Source: an uncultured Oscillibacter sp. (GTDB lineage Bacteria; Bacillota; Clostridia; Oscillospirales; Oscillospiraceae). Taken from it: a DNA stretch of 6,391 nt. Under the pieces are notes generated by a model. It did no database searches. It saw only the letters and a program-made list of their open reading frames with translations, and had not been told where the DNA came from. Position numbers and translations under genes: made by a program. Of the stretch, positions 1-6,282 are shown piece after piece. The stretch spans positions 6,949-13,339 of the forward strand of contig CAJOFP010000053.1 in NCBI GenBank assembly GCA_905233795.1, read 5' to 3'. Positions within the stretch are counted from its first letter, which is position 1; the number at the start of each line of letters is the position of its first letter.

Positions 1-126
1 ATTCAGCGCGTCCGCACAATCGTGGACGTAAGCCCGGAGACCGGCGACCCGATTTACGGCTATATCGCCACGCCTCTGATCGAAATCACGCCCGATTGGG
101 ACGCCAGAACCAGCCAAGCCACATGA
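1..126 (+). CDS. C-terminal end of an unidentified protein (partial, runs off the left edge)
   Basis: Frame 1 is open from the left edge to a TGA at 124-126 and gives 41 residues, beginning IQRVRTIVDVSPETGDPIYG and ending in DARTSQAT. The composition is ordinary protein with alternating hydrophobic and polar residues (VRTIVDV, YGYIATPLIEI) that look like beta strands, and the GC-rich codon choice matches the coding regions downstream. The drop to nearly pure AT straight after the TGA supports this as a real gene end. No motif identifies the family, so no function is assigned. The next gene starts 240 bp later behind a candidate terminator, so the two are probably not co-transcribed. Confidence 0.6.
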   Translation: MQRVRTIVDVSPETGDPIYGYIATPLIEITPDWDARTSQAT

Positions 127-128
127 TT

Positions 129-158
129 TTTAATAAATTTAATAAATTTAATAAATTT
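129..158. repeat. 9-bp AT tandem repeat, AATAAATTT x3
   Basis: Three perfect copies of AATAAATTT lie at 132-140, 141-149 and 150-158, preceded by TTT that extends the periodicity to 129. The repeat begins two bases after the upstream stop codon. It is followed by TATAAT at 159-164, which resembles a -10 box but has no matching -35 element, so I do not call a promoter. Short AT repeats of this kind also occur ahead of the RNase J gene in this window. Confidence 0.85.
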
Positions 159-170
159 TATAATCAAAAA

Positions 171-192
171 GCCCCCCTTATCCAAGGGGGGC
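171..192. repeat. GC-rich palindrome of the 'PLIQGG/PPLDKGG' dispersed-repeat type
   Basis: A perfect 9-bp stem, GCCCCCCTT (171-179) with AAGGGGGGC (184-192), encloses a four-base loop ATCC. On the minus strand the stem is followed by TTTTTGATTATAAAA, so it could act as an intrinsic terminator for leftward transcription. On the plus strand no T tract follows. Sequences of this form are known as small dispersed palindromes in many bacterial genomes, recognisable by the spurious peptides PLIQGG and PPLDKGG when translated; both appear here on opposite strands. Being a repeat in this genome is inferred from that resemblance, since only one copy lies in the window. Confidence 0.65.
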
Positions 193-208
193 GGCATAAA
201 TCCATCCA

Positions 209-286
209 AAACCGCGTAAATTTTACGTCTCTCCGCCGCCGCGTTTCGGCGGAGGAGGGGCGGTTTCATTTATATTTTATTTTTTT
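209..286 (+). terminator. Branched hairpin followed by T-rich tract; candidate terminator of the upstream gene
   Basis: An outer stem AAACCGC (209-215) pairs perfectly with GCGGTTT (260-266). It encloses a small hairpin GTAA/TTAC (216-219 with 223-226) and a stronger hairpin CTCCGCCG/CGGCGGAG (231-238 with 247-254), giving a three-way junction. A T-rich run (264-286, ending in seven T) follows on the plus strand, as expected for factor-independent termination after the gene ending at 126. The branched form is unusual for a simple terminator; a structured leader RNA or part of a mobile palindromic element with the hairpin at 171-192 are alternatives. Confidence 0.4.
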
Positions 287-354
287 AAACGGCTTCCGAA
301 AAGCCCGCGATTCTGAATTTTTTAAACGGCTTCCGAAAAGCCCGCGATTCTGAA
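281..354 (+). repeat. Perfect 37-bp tandem duplication in the leader of the surface-protein gene
   Basis: Copy 1 (281-317) and copy 2 (318-354) are identical over all 37 bases, from TTTTTTAAACGGC to GATTCTGAA, and identity stops exactly at both ends. Each copy carries a small hairpin GGCTT/AAGCC with loop CCGAA (291-305 and 328-342). The last bases of copy 2 run into the Shine-Dalgarno sequence of the gene at 367, so the duplication sits wholly in its promoter/leader region. The lack of any divergence between copies suggests a recent event. Confidence 0.95.
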
Positions 355-359
355 AGGAG
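353..359 (+). promoter_or_regulatory. Ribosome binding site AAAGGAG for the gene at 367
   Basis: AAAGGAG is a near-consensus Shine-Dalgarno sequence, 7 bases before the ATG at 367. It fixes the start codon of the secreted protein and overlaps the end of the second 37-bp repeat copy. Confidence 0.85.
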
Positions 360-366
360 CGTTTTT

Positions 367-936
367 ATGCGAAATATCAATATAAAACGCGTCGGGAAAA
401 ATATAATATTTTTATTTATATTTATATTTTTATTTTTTCCGCCCGTGTTATCCCGCGCCTCGTCGTCCCTGACGCTAAGACTGTCCGCCGATACGCTCAC
501 GCTCAAAGACGGCCAGACCGTCAAACTCACCGCCGAGACGAATATATCTTATGATTCCATTTCATGGGATGTCGACGACGCGAATATGATTCAAATCTCA
601 AACGATACCGGAAACGAAATTGAAATCACGGCTTTGCGCCCCGGCGTCACGACTGTCCGCGCTTGGATCGGCAGCGGCGTCTCCGCCGCCTGTGAAATCA
701 CCGTCTCCGGGATTGTACTCAATCCCGAAAAATTATCCCTTACCGCTGACGGAAGCGGCAAAATCACGCTCGAACGCTACGGCGCGGCGGAATCCGTCGG
801 CTCTGAAACGCGTGGACAACGGCGCGGAAGTCACAGCCCTTTCCACCGGTTCAACTGTGATTACCTGTACGGGCGGCGGCTTTTCCGCGTCCTGTCCCGT
901 CACGGTCACAAATCGCTACAGCGCGCCTTTTATTAA
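367..936 (+). CDS. 5' part of a frameshifted secreted Ig-like (Big_2) surface protein
   Basis: The ATG is set by AAAGGAG 7 bases upstream. Residues 1-31 form a clear Sec signal peptide: basic start (MRNINIKRVGKN), a Phe/Ile/Leu-rich core at 13-28, and a likely signal peptidase I site after SRA (29-31). Residues 35-114 are a Big_2-like bacterial Ig domain, with the opening strand (LSADTLTLKDGQTVKLTAE), a core Trp67, the 'ITALRPG' turn near 87-93 and a closing EITVSG. A second such domain begins at 116 (IVLNPEKLSLTADGSGKITL) but is cut at about residue 141. The remaining 48 residues to the TAA at 936 are out-of-frame reading of the rest of that domain, so the true continuation is in the next frame from about 791. 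The product made from this frame alone would be about 158 residues after signal removal, with only one whole domain. Confidence 0.8.
   Translation: MRNINIKRVGKNIIFLFIFIFLFFPPVLSRASSSLTLRLSADTLTLKDGQTVKLTAETNISYDSISWDVDDANMIQISNDTGNEIEITALRPGVTTVRAWIGSGVSAACEITVSGIVLNPEKLSLTADGSGKITLERYGAAESVGSETRGQRRGSHSPFHRFNCDYLYGRRLFRVLSRHGHKSLQRAFY
781..791 (+). other. Frameshift point within Big_2 domain 2
   Basis: Good protein in frame 1 ends with RYGAA (codons to 789) and good protein in frame 2 begins with NPSALK (from 791), across the GC-rich run ggcgcggcggaa. The shift equals one extra base or a loss of 2, 5, ... 29 bases. No known slippery heptamer is visible. Compared with domain 1, where 20 residues separate K53 from N73, only 10 separate K132 from N142, and the Trp-bearing strand is missing. 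A 29-bp deletion would account for both the frame and the ten missing codons. Confidence 0.75.
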
Positions 937-3900
937 CGGCTATCTCCGCGCCTCCGGCTCCAACGCCGTAAATTTAACTTATTGGCTGAAAAACTCAAAT
1001 TCCGCGCTTTCATCCGCCGTCTGCGCTTTTTATAATCAAGCCGGACAGTTATCGCAGACCGTGTTTTTGCGGGATTTCAGGCAAGATTTAAATAATAATA
1101 ATAATTACACGCTTTCTATCCCCTGCGACCCGGATCAAATCGCGTCCGCGAAATTATATTCGCTGGACGCCGATCATCTCCCGCTTTCGCCGGTCAGCGT
1201 TCTCGCGCCGCCGTCCGACGGCTCCGCGCCCGATTTCTTATCCGGCTATCCGTCCCATCCCGAAACGTCTTTCGACGCCAATTCAACTGAAATTAACCGC
1301 TCCACGGCGAATATCAATATAGCCGCCAATAAAGCCTGTACGCTTTACTGGGCTTTATATTACGCCGATTCCACGGAATCCCCCAATTCGACTATGTTTT
1401 TATCTGACAATTTGCCGAATTGTATAGAAAAAGGCCGGTATTCGTTATCACAAAGCGAAATCTATTCTTTAAAATTCTCAAATCTGCGCGAGTTGACGGA
1501 TTACGCCGTCTGGATATGGCTTTCCGCCCCCGACGCCTCTTCCGGTTCTCTTATGCGTAAAATTCCCGTCTCGACCGGCGATTCCACGCCGCCGACATTC
1601 CGCGCCGCTCCCGCTTTGCTGGAAACGAAATCCAACAGCCTGACTTTCTCGTTTACTCTCAGTGAGGAAGCGACGCTTTACTGGTCCGCGTTCCCGGCCG
1701 GTACGAATATGCCCGCTTCAAGAGAAATCGCCATAAATCAGATTGTCAGCGGCGAAAACGCGGTCAGGCACGGCCTTGTCCGCGCCCTCGCCAATAACCC
1801 TTCCACTTTCAGCGCGACAGGCCTGAGCCCCGAAAACGATTATGACATCTGGTTCATCGCCCAAGATACCAGCGATAATTATTCAAATTATCCCGCCGGG
1901 AATCCCAATAATGCCGACGATCCCACCAGCCCGCGCCTTACTTCCTGTATTACGGCCTCCACGCTGGACACCGTCGCGCCGTCCGTGACTCAGGAATTTA
2001 CGCATTATCCGTTAAATTCCCCCGGCGCCCCCTATGCCGATACCAGCGTAAAATTAATCTTCAGCGAACCGATCCGGCTGACGGAAAAAAATATCAATAT
2101 TTTAGATTTATACGCCGCCGTCGCCGACGCCTCGTCCGACGCCGAACTGAACGCCGCCCGCGATGCCCTCGCCGACGCCCTCCGGGATAATATTATTCTC
2201 TATATTCATGACCCGTCCAATTCGTCTTTATATTCCTCCGTACAGGAACGCGATTCATCCAATCAAAATAATCATTCTCTCTCGTGGACGATTGATTACC
2301 GTTTCGCCCGCGTGGAATCCGACGCCGACGGCAAAAAAATAATTTTAACCCTCCCCACGACAAACGAAATATCCGGCGCGCCGACCAGCGCGTTATCTCT
2401 CATCGGCGGCAAAACGTATCATTTTGAGATTTCCGGCTTTTCCGATACGTCCGAAAACGCCAACGCCATGCTGACAACGCGCCTGAATCATTTTACAACC
2501 GCGTCCCCGAAAGCCGAATTAAGCCGCTTATCCCTCCGGGCTTCCAGCTATCCCGCCGGAGTTGATACAATCGATATGGCTTTTTCCGTCTCCCCCGTCT
2601 CCACCTCACGCGCCGATGAGAACGCCTATTGGGATTTAATTCTCTGGTCCGACACGTCCGCCGAATATGAAATCTATACCCGCAGCCGCCCCGCCGATTC
2701 CAGTATATACGATTTCTCTTGGCGGCTTGTGCAAGATATAACCGGCGAAAGCGCGTCCACTGAAATTACAGTCCCGGCCGGCGTCACATCCGCCGGAAGC
2801 AGTCTGCACTATCACGCCCAAAAATTACGCGAAAGCGAAATTCCTGATTTATCGCAATTAAAAGACAACCGCGTCTACGAATACGCGATTAGATTCTTAA
2901 ATATCAACGGACAGTCCAACCGCGCCGCGTGGAGCGGTCAGGTTACGTTTCAAATCTCCGTGATCAGCGGCGATTTCACGGACATCTGGAATCTCGCCGC
3001 CGATCTGACGCCCGATCAATTCAATACCGCGAAACGCGCCGGGACAATCACGGATATTAGCGCGCCCGACAACCGCGAATTTTCCGTTTCGCGCCTTTTC
3101 GTCGATTCCGAACCGCCTGAATTTATCGCGGGGCGTCCGATTTTCACAACCGACGACACGTCCGTCCGAATCAAATTATTATTAAACCGCGCCGGGACAA
3201 TCTATTATTGCCTCGCCCCCGTTGACGGCTCTTTACCGGTCATGGACGAAAATCACGAATTTGTCACGCTTGCCCAGAGAAATACAATCCCGACCAGCGG
3301 CGGACAGTCCAATTTAATCCCGTTCAAATTATTCTCGCCCTCTTACCGTGATGTCGTCAGCGCGCGCTATCAGGACGAAAACGAAAATATTATATGCGGC
3401 TCCGTTACCACGGCAAACGGCATCGCCAGTCTGGATATTACAAATCTTTTGCCCGAAACGGATTATTTTATCTGCTTCGTACTGCGCGGCGTCAGTCAGG
3501 TCTATACGCCTTACGCCCAGTTATTTAGATTTAATACTTCAACCGCCGCGCCGCCGGTTTTATCCGGGCGTTTATTCAATCCCGTGATTCAATTATCATC
3601 CAGCCGCCCGGCGCGTTTGGATTATATTTTCATCAATCCCAGCGCGATTCAAATTCTCTCCCAGCCTTTCTGGAACGCCGATCCGTCCGGATTCGTCAAT
3701 CCGCCTTATGACGCTTATCAAAATATTTCCAACGTGTTGCGCGCCATGTCCGCGAACTGTATCGACTCCGACGCCTCCGTTTTCGATCAATACGCGTCTC
3801 AGGAATTTAAAAATCAAGTCGCTTTATATATACGAAACGCGTCCCAAGATTCCCAATATATCCCCGCCGCCGGGCATGATATAAATTTAAACGCCAATCA

Positions 3901-4498
3901 AATTCATCGAATCAACTTCGCGGATTTAACGCTTGCGCAAAATACGCGTTACGCGCTGGCCGCCGTCGTTTCCGGCGCCGCCGGATACGCTTTCCGCGCC
4001 GTCATGCCAATCACGAAACCGGATTCAACGCCGCCTGAAATTATAAATATTAACAACGCGCTGAAAATGGACGTTGAAAATCAAACCCAGTTAGACACCT
4101 GTTCGGGCCGCGTGACTTTGACATTTGACGAAATTTTATATTTCCAAGAAAATGACACGACGCGCCGTCCGATTGATAATGGCCCCGTATCCAGTCCGCG
4201 CCGCGCCGCTTTCCCGGATTTCATCGGCATGGGCGAATTAATTTCCAACGCGTCCGAAGGCAAAGCCGATGTATACGACGGCGACGAAAATCAGGTCGGA
4301 CAAAACGCGGAGGCTGTTATGATACAATTCACCAACGCGAAAGACGGCGATTTCATCACGTTTAACACAAATCTCTGTGACGCCGACGGCAACACGCGTT
4401 CCGCCGATCTGACCGTAAGAATTAAAATTTATCAGCTCAGCGACGGGACATATACGCCGCAAGTCGAAATTACCTCCGCCGAATGGATTAAAAAATAA
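791..4498 (+). CDS. 3' part of the frameshifted multi-domain Ig/FN3/SbsA-like extracellular protein
   Basis: This frame continues the gene starting at 367 and ends at TAA 4496-4498; numbering below is for the joined protein of about 1,376 residues. Residues 142-181 (NPSALKRVDNGAEVTAL...CPVTVTN) finish Big_2 domain 2. A beta-rich domain spans about 184-280. FN3-like domains follow at about 284-404, 405-533, 913-1060 and 1062-1218. Most begin after a D-[ST]-x-[AP]-P type linker, carry a TLYW/TIYY-type strand (325, 436, 944, with LDY at 1084-1086) and end in a TDY/NDY-type strand. Residues 534-712 resemble an SbsA/Big_5 Ig domain (LIFSEPI, then GKTYHFEISGFSDTSENA), with a helical insert AELNAARDALADAL. 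Residues 713-912 are an unassigned beta-rich region, and 1219-1376 another SbsA-like domain (VTLTFDEI). I see no LPXTG, SLH or transmembrane anchor and no catalytic motif, so an adhesive or structural role is an inference. An in-frame TTG at 620 lacks a ribosome site, so this segment has no convincing start of its own. Confidence 0.8.
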   Translation, partial: NPSALKRVDNGAEVTALSTGSTVITCTGGGFSASCPVTVTNRYSAPFINGYLRASGSNAVNLTYWLKNSNSALSSAVCAFYNQAGQLSQTVFLRDFRQDLNNNNNYTLSIPCDPDQIASAKLYSLDADHLPLSPVSVLAPPSDGSAPDFLSGYPSHPETSFDANSTEINRSTANINIAANKACTLYWALYYADSTESPNSTMFLSDNLPNCIEKGRYSLSQSEIYSLKFSNLRELTDYAVWIWLSAPDASSGSLMRKIPVSTGDSTPPTFRAAPALLETKSNSLTFSFTLSEEATLYWSAFPAGTNMPASREIAINQIVSGENAVRHGLVRALANNPSTFSATGLSPENDYDIWFIAQDTSDNYSNYPAGNPNNADDPTSPRLTSCITASTLDTVAPSVTQEFTHYPLNSPGAPYADTSVKLIFSEPIRLTEKNINILDLYAAVADASSDAELNAARDALADALRDNIILYIHDPSNSSLYSSVQERDSSNQNNHSLSWTIDYRFARVESDADGKKIILTLPTTNEISGAPTSALSLIGGKTYHFEISGFSDTSENANAMLTTRLNHFTTASPKAELSRLSLRASSYPAGVDTIDMAFSVSPVSTSRADENAYWDLILWSDTSAEYEIYTRSRPADSSIYDFSWRLVQDITGESASTEITVPAGVTSAGSSLHYHAQKLRESEIPDLSQLKDNRVYEYAIRFLNINGQSNRAAWSGQVTFQISVISGDFTDIWNLAADLTPDQFNTAKRAGTITDISAPDNREFSVSRLFVDSEPPEFIAGRPIFTTDDTSVRIKLLLNRAGTIYYCLAPVDGSLPVMDENHEFVTLAQRNTIPTSGGQSNLIPFKLFSPSYRDVVSARYQDENENIICGSVTTANGIASLDITNLLPETDYFICFVLRGVSQVYTPYAQLFRFNTSTAAPPVLSGRLFNPVIQLSSSRPARLDYIFINPSAIQILSQPFWNADPSGFVNPPYDAYQNISNVLRAMSANCIDSDASVFDQYASQEFKNQVALYIRNASQDSQYIPAAGHDINLNANQIHRINFADLTLAQNTRYALAAVVSGAAGYAFRAVMPITKPDSTPPEIININNALKMDVENQTQLDTCSGRVTLTFDEILYFQENDTTRRPIDNGPVSSPRRAAFPDFIGMGELISNASEGKADVYDGDENQVGQNAEAVMIQFTNAKDGDFITFNTNLCDADGNTRSADLTVRIKIYQLSDGTYTPQVEITSAEWIKK
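1091..1105 (+). repeat. AAT x5 trinucleotide run coding for five Asn
   Basis: Five in-frame AAT codons encode the Asn run in DLNNNNNYTL of the surface protein. A change in copy number here would keep the frame and only alter loop length. Confidence 0.8.
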
Positions 4499-4512
4499 TA
4501 AAATAATAAAAT

Positions 4513-4554
4513 AAAAAATTCCCCGCCGCGTGAGACGTGACGGGGGATTTTTTT
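4513..4554. terminator. Bidirectional intrinsic terminator between convergent genes
   Basis: The core stem is CCCCG (4521-4525) with CGGGG (4541-4545). It extends outward through a T-G wobble (4520/4546) and A-T pairs into flanking A and T runs. The 15-base loop has a possible inner CGT/ACG pairing. On the plus strand seven T (4548-4554) follow, stopping transcription of the surface-protein gene 15 bases after its stop. On the minus strand six T (complement of 4513-4518) follow, serving the RNase J gene that ends at 4594. Confidence 0.9.
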
Positions 4555-4570
4555 ATAAATTATAATAATA

Positions 4571-4590
4571 TTATAATAATTTTATTATAA
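4571..4590. repeat. AT-only inverted repeat next to the RNase J stop codon
   Basis: TTATAATAA (4571-4579) and TTATTATAA (4582-4590) are perfect reverse complements around a TT centre, in a stretch (4555-4593) with no G or C at all. A pure A-U stem is weak, so I give it no function beyond being spacer between the RNase J stop and the GC-stemmed terminator. Confidence 0.5.
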
Positions 4591-4593
4591 ATT

Positions 4594-6252
4594 TTATAAT
4601 CTTGTGACAACGGGAATGACCATCGGGGAACGGCGCGTATTTTTATATAAATAGCCGCTGACGGCGGATTTCACCGCGCCGCGTAATTCGCCGTCGTCGC
4701 GCTGATGTTTGCGCGTCACGGCTTCGGCGGCCTCAAACGCGATATTTTGCAACTCGTGTATAAAATCGCCGGATTCTTTTACATAAATAAAGCCGCGTGT
4801 GATAATTTCCGGCGGCGCAAGCAACGCGCCGTCTTGGGACGCCACCGGCATGACGACAACCACCATACCGTCTTCGGCAAGACGCTTTCTGTCCCGCATG
4901 ACCACCGCGCCGACGTCGCCCACGCCGGAGCCGTCCACAAAGATTTCACCCGCCGGGACAGATCCGTTTATTTTCATCGTCTTGCCCGTGATTTCTATCA
5001 CAGACCCGTTTTCGGCGATTGCGATATGATTGCGATCAATGCCCATCTGCTGCGCCAAACCGGAATGAATCTGTAACATTCTTTGTTCGCCGTGCAGCGG
5101 GACAAAAAATTTCGGCTTTGTCAACGCGTGTATAATTTTTAATTCTTCCTGACAGGCGTGACCTGAAACGTGTAACATATCGGCTTTGTTATAAATTACT
5201 TTTACGCCTTTTCTGAATAATTCGTTAATCACGCGGCTGACCGTCACTTCATTGCCGGGAATCGCCGACGCGGAGATAATGACTTTATCGCCGGGGCCAA
5301 GTTCCACTTGTTTATGCGTCGAAAACGCCATGCGATATAACGCCGACATTTCCTCGCCCTGTGATCCCGTCGTAATAATTACCTGCTTTTCCGGGGGGAG
5401 ATTTTTAATCCGGCTAATATCCGTAAGCGTATTGCGCGGGGGCTTCATACAGCCCAGTTCCATCGAAACGCGCATAATATTTTCCATTGACCGTCCCGTG
5501 ACGGCGACTTTACGCCCGCACGCGGCGGCGGCGTCCAAAACCTGTTGAATCCGGTGGACGTTTGACGCGAATGTCGTGACGATTAAGCGTTCACTACAAT
5601 TCCGAAACTGTCGAATAAACGTCTTGCCGACTTCGCGTTCGCTGACCGTATAGCCGGGGCGTTCGACGTTTGTCGAATCGGCGCAGAGACATAAAACGCC
5701 CTCTTTGCCGAGTTCGCCCAGACGCGCCAAGTCAATCACTTCGCCGTCAATCGGCGTGGAATCTATTTTAAAATCGCCCGTATGCAAGACCACGCCCATT
5801 TTCGTATGAATGGCGAACGCGACGGAATCCGGAATCGAGTGATTGACGTGAATAAATTCGACGTTGAATTTCCCGGCGCGGACGCTCTGTCCGGCGTCTA
5901 TAACCGTCATGCGCGTGGACTGGACAAGTCCAAATTCCTCTAATTTTAAATTAATCAAACCGGCTGTAAAGCGCGTACAATAAATGGGAATATTAATCTG
6001 TCTCAACACATGGGGAATCGCGCCTATATGATCCTCGTGGCCGTGGGTGATAAACATGCCGCGAATGCGGGCGCGGTTTTTCAAAAGATACGAAATATCC
6101 GGGATCACGCTGTCAATGCCGTACATATCATCTTCGGGGAACGCCATCCCGCAATCCACTATAATAATCTCTCCGCCGTATTCATAGACGGTCAGATTTT
6201 TGCCGATTTCATCCAGACCGCCCAAGGGTATAATTTTCAGTTTTTCCGCCAT
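4594..6252 (-). CDS. rnj: Ribonuclease J (metallo-beta-lactamase / beta-CASP 5'-3' exo- and endoribonuclease)
   Basis: The 552-residue product matches the roughly 555-residue length of Bacillus RNase J1. The family acts in the cytoplasm in mRNA turnover and rRNA maturation, using two metal ions. The metallo-beta-lactamase domain shows THGHEDHIG (H70, H72, D74, H75), H138 in HVNHSIPD and D160 in HTGDFKID. The beta-CASP part spans roughly 205-350 (TTFASNVHR, TGSQGEEMSAL), followed by HVSGHA (H361, H365) and PLHGE (H387), so all expected metal ligands are present. A C-terminal domain follows, with ITRGFIYVKES near 484-494 and the ending RSPMVIPVV. I chose ATG at 6252 because AGGAG lies 6 bases upstream and the protein then starts MAEKLKIIPLGGLDEIG, as in homologues. 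An in-frame ATG at 6315 would add 21 unlikely Phe/Tyr-rich residues coded by leader DNA. The gene appears intact. Confidence 0.97.
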   Translation of the reverse strand: MAEKLKIIPLGGLDEIGKNLTVYEYGGEIIIVDCGMAFPEDDMYGIDSVIPDISYLLKNRARIRGMFITHGHEDHIGAIPHVLRQINIPIYCTRFTAGLINLKLEEFGLVQSTRMTVIDAGQSVRAGKFNVEFIHVNHSIPDSVAFAIHTKMGVVLHTGDFKIDSTPIDGEVIDLARLGELGKEGVLCLCADSTNVERPGYTVSEREVGKTFIRQFRNCSERLIVTTFASNVHRIQQVLDAAAACGRKVAVTGRSMENIMRVSMELGCMKPPRNTLTDISRIKNLPPEKQVIITTGSQGEEMSALYRMAFSTHKQVELGPGDKVIISASAIPGNEVTVSRVINELFRKGVKVIYNKADMLHVSGHACQEELKIIHALTKPKFFVPLHGEQRMLQIHSGLAQQMGIDRNHIAIAENGSVIEITGKTMKINGSVPAGEIFVDGSGVGDVGAVVMRDRKRLAEDGMVVVVMPVASQDGALLAPPEIITRGFIYVKESGDFIHELQNIAFEAAEAVTRKHQRDDGELRGAVKSAVSGYLYKNTRRSPMVIPVVTRL

Positions 6253-6258
6253 AAATTT

Positions 6259-6263
6259 CTCCT
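6259..6263 (-). promoter_or_regulatory. Ribosome binding site of rnj (AAAAGGAG context)
   Basis: On the minus strand AGGAG, within AAAAGGAGAAATTTATGG, lies 6 bases before the ATG at 6252. It decides the start in favour of MAEKLK over the in-frame ATG at 6315, which has no such site. Confidence 0.9.
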
Positions 6264-6264
6264 T

Positions 6265-6282
6265 TTCATAAAATTCATAAAA
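6265..6282. repeat. 9-bp AT tandem repeat, TTCATAAAA x2
   Basis: Two perfect copies (6265-6273 and 6274-6282) sit just upstream of the rnj ribosome site. On the minus strand each reads TTTTATGAA and brings an out-of-frame ATG into the leader. Confidence 0.75.

Noticed and set aside
60..269. Minus-strand open frame with FIKFIKFIK and PPPLDKGG
   Set aside because: The repeats come from the 9-bp AT tandem repeat and the GC palindrome, not from protein conservation, and the frame overlaps the real gene end.
96..353. Plus-strand open frame across the intergenic region
   Set aside because: It overlaps the end of the upstream gene, runs through the palindrome and both 37-bp repeat copies, and translates to low-complexity and PLIQGG-type peptide; it has no ribosome site.
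620..790. In-frame TTG at 620 as the start of a separate gene ending at 4498
   Set aside because: There is no ribosome binding site before it, and residues coded from 620 to 790 in that frame are Pro/Ser/Arg-rich nonsense overlying a good Big_2 domain in frame 1. The segment is the out-of-frame shadow of the real gene.
781..791. Programmed ribosomal frameshifting at the frame change
   Set aside because: No recognised slippery sequence or downstream stimulatory structure is evident, and domain 2 is short by about ten residues at the junction, which frameshifting would not explain.
4705..5076. Plus-strand open frames opposite RNase J (also 4799-5029, 5252-5548 and 6010-6318)
   Set aside because: They lie antisense to a well-conserved gene, lack ribosome sites and have no recognisable protein features.
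6239..6278. Small upstream open frame of 13 codons overlapping the rnj start (from the minus-strand ATG at 6278)
   Set aside because: It has no ribosome site of its own and arises from the TTTTATGAA repeat; a regulatory leader peptide cannot be supported.
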